Assembly: GCA_037074705.1 (NCBI GenBank)
Contig: CM073591.1
Coordinates: 185,653,432 to 185,717,431, forward strand
DNA length: 64,000 bases
Origin: Zhengitettix transpicula
Taxonomy: Eukaryota; Arthropoda; Insecta; Orthoptera; Tetrigidae
Direction of reading: 5' to 3'
Each line of letters starts with the position of its first letter. Position 1 is the stretch's first letter. The notes beneath the pieces are model-generated. The model did not search any database. It was not told the DNA's origin and worked only from the letters and a program-made list of their open reading frames with translations. The translations under genes were made by a program, and so were the position numbers. Below, one piece after another: positions 56,296-64,000 of this stretch.

Positions 56296-57830
56296 ATATC
56301 GGTTAAAACCGATTAACATTAAAACTCCAAATACGAATGCGGTTTATGTCAAGAGCAATAATAAAGATAACAGGGTCTGTTCGTATGACTTCTGCATGCC
56401 GTACAGCATTTTAGTTTAGATTTCGTCAACAGAAAGTAGAGGTAGTATACTCATTGCTGTCCACCTAAGTCTAGTAATGGAAAGTAATATTTAGAAGACA
56501 GTATTATAAGAAACACAGCCCACATTTTATAGTTTAGATTTCAGAAAACTTGGTCTTAAGACAGTAAAAGAGGAGACTGCTTACAGACAGGGGAAAACGA
56601 AGAATACAAACGAACCAAACTTTTATTTACAAAACTACAACGATCTTATGGACGATATAAATGAGAACAAACCTACATAAACAGATAAAATTTTTAAAAT
56701 CAGAGTATAACACCAAAACCATAATTAAATGAAAATGAAAATTTTAAGGAATTATTATTAAATAAAAATTACATGAAGATGTCGTAGAAAAGATTTAATG
56801 GCGAGATTTATACTAACGTCACCATGCAAGTAAATTTTAGTATACTCACTAAAAATCACTACAGAAATGAATGCTATTTTATGGCTTAAGACCGCTACAT
56901 ATTCACTTGAATCAGTCATCAAAAAGTTGTACTATTAAAAATTAAGTGCAACTCCGGCTCTAGCGGCATAGTTGCCCCGGACAAGACAAATTGCCGTCCT
57001 TTAAATAAATATATTTCAAATAAATAAACATGTTTTTTGATTTTTAATACAAAACAATTAATTTTATTGAAGTGTTAATAAAATCATATATTTTGAAAGA
57101 AACACATAACACTTATATTTACTTTATTAGTAGTAGTAGAAATTAATTAAGAAAAATATCTGTGCCTACCAATGTGTATTATTGCACAAACAAACAAAAA
57201 TAAAACATCAACGACGCTAAAATCACAAAAATCGGTTTTTTTCTTACTTACCAATTTTGCATTAATTTTTCACTAATAAAGTAAATATTTTTAGCTTTTA
57301 GACATAAATAAAATAAATAAGCTACTCACAGTAATTTTTAGCAAACGTACTAATCTATATTTGAAATTTTCTATCAATTGGATATTTAATACAACAATAT
57401 TTTTCTCACACATATATCCGTTTATCCCGCCCCTGGAGTGGGCGCTGCTAAGGGTGATAAGTGTAGAGACGAATCTGATCTCCTTAATGGAGGCTATAAT
57501 AAGTATGACTGGCGAGAAGCAGGATTAGCCTTCACGCGTGCCTGTCTGTATTACATTTCTCATTCAAATGTCGTATTGTTCTTCTGGGAAATGACAAATG
57601 GTGACGGCATCAGACCAACTAATTGTTATCTCTCACTGAAAGCCAAAGGCCATAAAATACTGTGACTGTTCGCCTTTTGCATTACTAACTGACCTTAATT
57701 CTCTCTCGTAATTTATGTACAATCACGTGACAGGTGTTGAATAATACACAACGCGGCAATAGAAAGATCGATGGGAGGAGATCATTATCAATATAAAATT
57801 GTTAATCTCTTCCACGGTATCTAAGGTTCA

Positions 57831-57869
<39 letters not shown>

Positions 57870-58468
57870 GTAAGTGTACTCTTATGGGAGATAAGCTGTC
57901 ATGTTCGGGACGAGATTTTTATATAGCAGAGGGACGAAGAATGAATTCAGTTCATAGCAAGTCTTTCAGAAACAAGTACTGATATACGCTTTAAAGTGTA
58001 ATATCCTGGGATAAGTAGCATCAAGTAGACCGAGCACAGACAGCCTCGTCCTGCCAAAAGTAGAATCCAATTCATACACTGAGAAACCATTGAATGAAGT
58101 GTACACTTTCGATAACGGAACGCAAATCCCAAAATACGAACAAAGTATGTCCTCTACATGCAATTCTCTTCATTCAGTCATATTTAGTGTGAACAAGATG
58201 GCTTAAATATAAATCCGATAGTTCAGAATAAGCTTTTCTTTTTCCTTCAATTGGCCAGAAATCACCGGGATAAATTTTTTAAAATGGACGATATCTACAC
58301 TCGATTGACTGATTAATAAATAACAGCCCTTACTAAGTAATCCATATCAACTTCATTTTGTTGTTTAAATTTGGAGATAATTTATTAACCTTGTATTTAT
58401 ATGTATTAATTCTGAATAAGAAGACTGGTATAAAGTTATGCTAGTTAGTTACCATTTACATATTCTAA
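56296..58468. other. Mostly AT-rich interval, no recognised gene
   Basis: Includes a (TA)n microsatellite at 57832-57866 and a 75-codon plus-strand frame at 57438-57665 (MGAAKGDKCRDES...) that I cannot assign. Around 56945-57000 the sequence CCGGCTCTAGCGGC...TTGCCCCGG looks like a small fragment of a repeat. Confidence 0.4.
57832..57866 (+). repeat. (TA)n microsatellite
   Basis: About 17 uninterrupted TA units. Confidence 0.95.
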
Positions 58469-59461
58469 AGGGGCTCGTAAACGAGCAGCAAAAATTGCAC
58501 ATTGCCGCGCAATATGTTGCCAGAAATATCCCGGCAATACTCTGGCACAGTGTAGCCCAAGCATTTCCCGCGCACACGTAGTAATAATGGCCAATAAAGT
58601 GCGCATTAGCGAAGCATTAATTGTGATAAATTAAAGGGAAGCACCTGGATTCGACCTTATTTAAACAAACGATAAACAATTCAGAATTTAAGCAACCACT
58701 TAATTCTTGACAATTACTTATTTAAAAAATTCACCAGAATGAAGAAGGGCGACTTTCAATATTTGCTTAAAAAATTGGGCCCATGATTGAGAAAAAGGAC
58801 ACGGTGCTGAGGAAAGCACTACCCATCACCCTTCATTTCTTGGCGACAGGTGACACTAAATCTTTGATGTATTAATATGTAATCAGAGTATCCGATTGTT
58901 TCATTTTACACATCATTCGAGAAGTATGCGTAGGTTTAATTTAAGGATTAAATTAATTTATTAAAATATGTACAGCCTAGGACTCTTTATTTGTTAAATA
59001 TTAATTTTAAAAATTAGAAATTATCTTTTCTTCTTATTTTTATTTTTCCCGTACGTCAAATTTGTTGGTTATTGCTTGCCAACCATCTTTCTTCACTTGG
59101 CGATCTTCATGTATAGTCCATTGACTTCACGTCCCATAATGATGGATTTCAGCGAACTTCATCGATAATTTTCTCAATAGTTTTCTCGTTGGACCATTTC
59201 ATAAGAATAATTTTACCCAGAGAACAAAGTGTAATAGTAATTGATAACACAGCTAATTGACTACAGAGTCCTCTAGGCGAGGTCTGGGAACTATTGCAAT
59301 ATTTCTGTATTTTCGACACGGGACCAATATCACCAGCCAGTACTTAAAATGCTGGAAACGTTGCCCGGCCATATGTATGTATTGCCGAAAATATTGCTGG
59401 ATTTACAGCAATATTGCCCGGCCACATATTGCCGTAAAAAGTTGCTCGTTTACAGGCCCCT
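58469..59461. mobile_element. PIF/Harbinger element, copy 3 (best ends)
   Basis: Terminal inverted repeats AGGGGCTCGTAAACGAGCA (left) and AGGGGCCTGTAAACGAGCA (right, inverted) differ at two or three positions. A perfect TAA target duplication lies at 58466-58468 and 59462-59464. Length is 993 bp. A damaged transposase frame (FNICLKNWAHD / EKGHGAEESTTHHPSF region, 58740-58860) and, on the minus strand near 59065-59145, a MADF-like remnant show that it is a degraded or deleted derivative of an autonomous HARBI1-type element. Confidence 0.88.
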
Positions 59462-59644
59462 TAAGGATTTAACGCGCATAAAATAATTATCAGGATATCG
59501 ATTAAAAATTAAATATATATGTGCCAATTTTAACATCAAGTGCATAATAAAAGTTTAAAAAAAATTAGATTAATTACCTTTCAGTAGTCTAGACGATACA
59601 CAGACAATAAACTTACAAAAAAAGGTGAAAGTTGCAAGGCTTAT

Positions 59645-59940
59645 TAGCAGATTAGGATAGAAAAATCTCAACAGGGCCGGGAATCGAACAAGGCATCAGC
59701 GATCAGTACGCAGTCGCTGTAACCTCTGATCCAACCTCGTCATACGAACTTTATTTTTACTTTGTATAGACCTGAATATAGGCCCACCTCCAATTTTCTA
59801 AGTTACATTCTTCAATTCAATTCAATGAAGAATGGATATTGTGTGTGAATTGATCATAGGCATAATATTTTGATTGAAAAAGAGAAAAAAAGCATTCCAT
59901 CGTTTCTCAGAGCTTATGGCGATGAAGTACAATTAAAGAA
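59645..59940 (-). repeat. tRNA-derived SINE-like repeat S, copy 2
   Basis: On the minus strand a possible A-box region, GGATCAGAGGTTA, and a good B box, TTGTTCGATTCCCGG, are followed by CCCTGTTGAGATTTTTCTATCC. The upstream 180 bp (GAATGGATATT...ATTCTTCA) is shared with 29685-29960. It is non-coding and does not fold as a tRNA. Confidence 0.55.
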
Positions 59941-60050
59941 TCAATTGAAAAAATCTCGACTGGAGCGGGAATTGAGCCCAGGACCTCCACTTGGTACAAG
60001 ATGTTTACATCGTTTCCTTACGAGCGAACGAGGTCAACTAAGTATATAAG
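59941..60050 (-). repeat. SINE head fragment, repeat S
   Basis: AAAAAATCTCGACTGGAGCGGGAATTGAGCCC on the plus strand is the tail and B-box end of the same family. Its CTCCACTTGGTAC segment matches 29720-29740. Confidence 0.5.
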
Positions 60051-60154
60051 AATGTTGAACTTCAAGTTTAATGTTGTGCGTACTGTGGGGGATAGATAAT
60101 TTTAGCCAGTAACCTAAGTATTTGTGCGTATGTATCATAGGAAGTAATCATTCG

Positions 60155-60260
60155 CACGTATCCACATGCACGCACGCACACACACACGCACAGGAGCACG
60201 CTGCAGGTGCTGGCCTTGAACAAGGTCACACCGTTACGCCGGCCGAGCTGCCAGCAAACA
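60155..60260 (-). repeat. CA-rich microsatellite beside tRNA-like SINE fragment
   Basis: A degenerate CA/GCAC run (60165-60192) is followed by a segment whose minus strand reads GCTCGGCCGGCGTAACGG, then TGTGACCTTGTTCAAGGCC, with A-box- and B-box-like parts at a suitable distance. It is likely a SINE head. Confidence 0.35.
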
Positions 60261-61432
60261 CGCACACAGTCTATTCACCCCTAAAATAACTTCAATCATC
60301 GCCAATTTCAGTGCAAATAAAGAACAGTTAACATTTCTGCATCATAGCAATACCGTTCCCGTATAAAAAAAAAAACACACTATACCACATAAGCGTTCAA
60401 GAAAACTAACGAACGAGCTTTCTTCCGCATGAGTTACATCATTAGTGCTCTGTTTTTCTCCTCGGTTTCTTATCGTGTCGATCAGTTTGAAAATGATAGG
60501 GGAATCCAAAAATTCTCTGCGTGCAGTGCCGTACCTAGGTAGCGCAATTGAAGTCGAAAGCAATCTCCATCAGAAAATAATACCGATAAGGGAAAAAGGA
60601 AATCTATTTAAACTACATGAAAACTATTTAACAAATGATTATAGAATGTAATATACCTGTTCCATCAAGTCAAGTTCAGTCATTGCTCAATCCATATGAA
60701 ATCAACCAATGGGTTTTGCTGATATATTATTTTGTTATATAGTACATTATCTGTTTATATATACATTTGGGAGTACAAAACTATTTTTTTTTTCAATTTT
60801 ATTATTACTACTTTGGCGGGCATTTTGTTTATGAGGGTCGGCCGTTTTTCGCGTTTTCAGAGGTCAGCGATAAGTTAAATAACTTTTTTGTTTATTAAGA
60901 TAACAACTTGAAATGAAAACCATCATATTGTTAATGAAACTATAAATCATGTTAGGACCTAAAAATGTGTTAAGTTGTAAAGAAATAATCTAAAACTTAA
61001 CTAGAAAAATGTGTCTCGATTAGAAAAAAATTAAGAATTTGGAATAAATTCTTTCAAAGAAGGGATTACAACACAACTTTAATGTTCGTTCCACTTAAAA
61101 ATATAATAGAGGACAAGGAAAATATTGTGGCATCTTTTAAATGCTCCTTTAGGTTTTATGGGACTCGAAGTATAGCAATTTGTCCAAAGTTGCCGATTTA
61201 CAAACGGGTATATCTCATGCAGGATTGAATCAAAAAATCTGAAATTTTCACAAATGTTCCTGGTAATAAATACAAAATTTCATTATTGTGTTTTAATCAG
61301 AAGTATTTTTTTTTCAATTAAGGACAAAAGCAAAAATACACAGTACGACACACATTTATGCAGCAGACGCCTTACAGTGTTGAAGCACACAGCAAAACTG
61401 GGAAAAGAAGATTAGTATGCAACTAAACAAAT
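60261..61432. other. AT-rich interval without recognised gene
   Basis: Nothing recognised. Short frames on both strands at 60342-60651 overlap each other. Confidence 0.5.
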
Positions 61433-61745
61433 CCCCCAGCTGCCTCATAAACTGGTCGAGGCACGGAGAAGGGAATGCTGCGACCCCACAGCAAACTCCT
61501 CTTCCACTATCAGAAGGGCGTGGGACAAGTACCCAATGCCCGACCTACCTAATGCAGGTCTTTCTAGGGTTTTCCCTGCATTACTTTTAGGCAAATGCTG
61601 GGTAGGATCCTTAAACAATAGCTCGGGGGCCCTAGTTAACCCTTGGCTACCTTCCTCTACCCTTCCGCATCCCCCCTTTCAAATCCCTTCCTATGCTATT
61701 AAAGGGGAGTTGCCACTACGTGAATTACCCTCATGAAGCCTGTTA
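61433..61745 (+). repeat. Dispersed repeat G, copy 4
   Basis: Carries the family landmarks TGCCTCATAAACTGGTCGAG, AGAAGGGCGTGGGACAAG, CTACCTAATGCAGG, GATCCTTAAACAA, CCCTAGTTAACCCTTGGC, CCTTCCGCATCCCCC and GAATTACCCT. It lacks the 5' third present at 13.47 kb. Confidence 0.75.
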
Positions 61746-62577
61746 CTCTAACAAAATAATAAAGAAAACCCTCTTGTACTTCAATTTATTGCGTAAAATA
61801 AATAAGCTTTTAAAAAATACAAACATTTTGGGTAGCTCAAAAACGAAAAATTATTTGACAATTTTTTGATACCATTGAGTTACAATAATGTAGTGTGTTT
61901 TTGAAGCAATAATGACAAGTGTTTAAAGAAAGAAAAGGCCACTTTGCTGAATCATTCAGGTAGGAAACTCATTATTTTCTTTTTTTTCCTCCTTTACTAC
62001 TGAAAGCAAATTTTTCTGTGCTAATTTGTCATATTCGTACCCAGTACACTCGCTGCTAGAATGAAGAGGAACATCAGTTAATTTTTCATTAAATTATTCC
62101 TCAAGTTGTGTTCTCCTCAGCCACAAAAATAATGAAGCTAAATAAGACACAGCGGGTACTCGCTTTGCAAAAAAAAAAGAGGGGAAAATTTTCTGATGCT
62201 GTTAAAAGAAAACTAGAGGAATCATATAATGAAAAATTAACTGATTCTCAGTTAAACGTTACATTTACCAAGAACTAGATTAATTCAGGACATGCGAGTG
62301 ACGGTGAAAGAATACGCATGTGGAGTAAGGAGGCTGATGTCCTCAATTTCAAGAACCAAACAAATAGCACAATCTGCCGACCTAAACCTTCAAAAATACA
62401 ACGCAGCATATAAAAGGTAAATGGTAATATGTAGATTGCGTGCACACGAGAATTAGAAGTAGCGCGTGGGATGCTCCAAGATTTGTACTACATATCATTC
62501 CAATACCAAACACTAACATTGGCCTTTTATCGTTTCCGGATCGTCCAAATATCAACAGACTATATTTTACGATACTT
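61746..62577. other. AT-rich interval without recognised gene
   Basis: Nothing recognised. Confidence 0.5.
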
Positions 62578-62775
62578 ATATATATCTTCTTTTATTGCAG
62601 GTATGAATAAACCCCTTTGGATATTTGTATAAGGTGCGTACCGCGGTGCATTCACTATTAAGCGTAACACTTTGTTTTGAAACATTTTATTTCAATATTA
62701 CTGACACTTGCAGTTCCCCAAAGCTGGATTCCTAAGTCCATGTAGGTTTTAACATCACTTTATATATTAACACAA
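62578..62775 (-). pseudogene. Jockey-clade LINE C-terminal fragment, copy A
   Basis: Across minus-strand frames: MDLGIQLWGTASVSNIEIKC, then VNAPRYAPYTNIQRG and FIPAIKEDI. This is the conserved Jockey C-terminus (YGIQLWGTA..SN, then IVNAPRYVPN..I..DL.IP.V.EEI). It differs from the Jockey family at 8.1, 31.3 and 51.8 kb (IPWYFSN). Frameshifted. Confidence 0.8.
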
Positions 62776-63545
62776 AAGTAGTTATTTCAAATTCCTCTTA
62801 AATCCATCATTATTCTCGAGTCGTGAAACTTCCAACTGACTTGTCATCAAATTGAGTGAATCTGGGTGTCGGAAGCGTGAGATATTGGGCTAGAATTAGG
62901 GGAGAAGCTTTCCCTATGACGCATCGCCGGGGTGACGTCATGCATCGTCACAGCTCTCAATGAACGTGGCTTCGCTACACAAATGTCAACGCTGCCTCCC
63001 GAGAAACCGTGCGGTTATTACGGGAATCTAACAAGTCTGCATGCTTACACTCGGACCTCGAATCACAACTAAGTCGTTTCCTTATACACTAACTGAACTC
63101 GGCTACCAGCAACAATATATTATGTCTCTTTGTAGTAAAGTAAGGTACTTCACGAAATGAATTGTGCAGATTAAAGTGCTTCGACGGCATACTTGCCTAT
63201 ATTAACAGCGTAACTACACAGTGCGTATGATTAGCATTTCTTGGTCCGTTTCCAATTATATTAGCATTGGAGTTTTTAATGTAAGTTATTGAACAATCTG
63301 TCTACAATCAGACAATAGATCCGCATTATAATTGGATTACAGTGAATATTCCTGAGAAAGCCCTCCTATTATTCTAAGCTTAATTTTTACACCATAGTAT
63401 ACATTTATAATGATACTACTACTACAGTTGAACCTTTTCGACAAGTCTATCGTTTTAAATATTTTTAAAGTTTCAAATGTTCTGTCGGGTACATTAAATC
63501 GTTCATCACTTCGTTTAGCTGTGCTTGTGTCACTATATTTTACGC
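62776..63545. other. Unassigned interval with CRE-like palindrome
   Basis: A GC-richer patch at 62870-63080 includes TGACGTCA (62933-62940) with additional TGACG/CGTCA half-sites on either side. No gene recognised. Confidence 0.35.
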
Positions 63546-63740
63546 CAACTTAGATATTTCTTCTTTTCTTGCAGGTATGAGTAAATCTCTTTGGCTATTT
63601 GTATTAGGTACGTACCGCGGTGCATTAACTATATGCGTAACACTGTTTTGGAACATTTTACTTCAATATTACCAACACATGCAATTCCCCAAAGCTGGAT
63701 TCCTATGTCTTAACGTCAATGTATATATTAACAGTTTGTT
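63546..63740 (-). pseudogene. Jockey-clade LINE C-terminal fragment, copy B
   Basis: The same piece as 62578-62775 in the same orientation, 968 bp away: minus-strand RNPALGNCM / WGIACVGNIEVKCF-type sequence, then VNAPRYVPNTNSQRDLLIP and ARKEEIS. The 88-codon plus-strand frame over it is antisense. Two independent insertions or a local tandem duplication would both explain the pair. Confidence 0.8.
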
Positions 63741-64000
63741 AGCTTTACCTGGGAATACCTGCCGATCATCCAGTATTATTGTCTTAATTTCAGTACAAGC
63801 TACTAATTACACGTTTTCGCCCTGGCGTAGCCCGAGATATTAGGTCGTGACTGATTGCAGTACCAACTGGCACAGTTATAGTATGAATAAAGTAATTTTG
63901 GCATAGTTGTGAATTGCGTCATAGTTCCTGTAGAGACCGTACGTGCCAGGCAAGGTCGACGGCCGCAGTGCCAACGGTACCGTTGCTCATTGCCGGAAAT
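63741..64000. other. Window end, no recognised gene
   Basis: Somewhat GC-richer end of the window. Nothing is assigned. Confidence 0.5.

Noticed and set aside
57438..57665. 75-codon frame starting MGAAKGDKCRDES
   Set aside because: No recognisable domain, splice support or repeat relation; left as unassigned sequence.
1..64000. CRISPR arrays, bacterial operons, integrons
   Set aside because: No regularly spaced identical repeats, no long adjacent ORFs, and clearly eukaryotic elements throughout.

Overview
The window is AT-rich, intron/intergenic-type DNA from an arthropod, most probably an insect. The evidence is the mixture of elements: Jockey and R1-clade LINEs, Penelope-like retroelements (PLEs), Ty3/gypsy-type LTR elements with short LTRs, mariner/Tc1, PIF/Harbinger and hAT (ZBED5/Buster-like) DNA transposons, a eukaryotic tRNA-Cys with A and B boxes and a T-run pol III terminator, and one short spliced-looking exon. 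There are no operons, Shine-Dalgarno sites or long uninterrupted genes. I cannot name the species.

Layout. 0-5 kb: tRNA-related SINE head, a copy of a GC-richer 350-500 bp repeat (called repeat G here), a palindromic hammerhead-like repeat and a solo LTR at 2161-3117. 5.5-9.4 kb: Harbinger element 5568-6736, a C-rich degenerate tandem repeat, and a 5'-truncated Jockey LINE. 11-16 kb: a possible signal-peptide exon on the minus strand, a palindromic repeat, a 2.4 kb element with about 180 bp inverted ends holding an internally deleted mariner transposase and a copy of repeat G, then a PLE endonuclease fragment with a hammerhead-like tail. 17-22 kb: old repeats, a 143-codon membrane-protein-like open frame, a decayed hAT transposase and another PLE fragment. 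22-26 kb: mostly featureless, then tRNA-Cys(GCA). 26.5-27.6 kb: Tc1/mariner relic split by a 355 bp repeat that recurs nearly identically at 38.9 kb. 28.8 kb: the best candidate host-gene exon, minus strand. 29-36.6 kb: SINE heads, a second Jockey copy, palindromic repeats, a PLE C-terminus, a minisatellite and an R1-clade LINE 3' end. 38-44 kb: unclassified repeat, small gypsy-type element with LTR, primer-binding site and broken gag. 44-64 kb: repeat G, two more Harbinger elements, a hAT MITE, the best-preserved palindromic hammerhead-like repeat (50 kb), a Jockey LINE split by a solo LTR, a gypsy-type LTR nested in a hAT-like element, LINE fragments and SINE heads.

No complete protein-coding gene is visible. 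Almost every open frame is either a transposon relic or chance. The recognisable host features are the tRNA gene and a few candidate exons, so the window is best read as intergenic or intronic DNA whose history is a stack of transposon insertions. Its most unusual theme is a set of about 200 bp near-perfect palindromes whose arms carry divergent hammerhead-ribozyme-like cores (CTGANGA ... GAAAC), together with PLE fragments that carry the same kind of motif.

All family assignments come from reading motifs by eye. No database search or alignment program was run.
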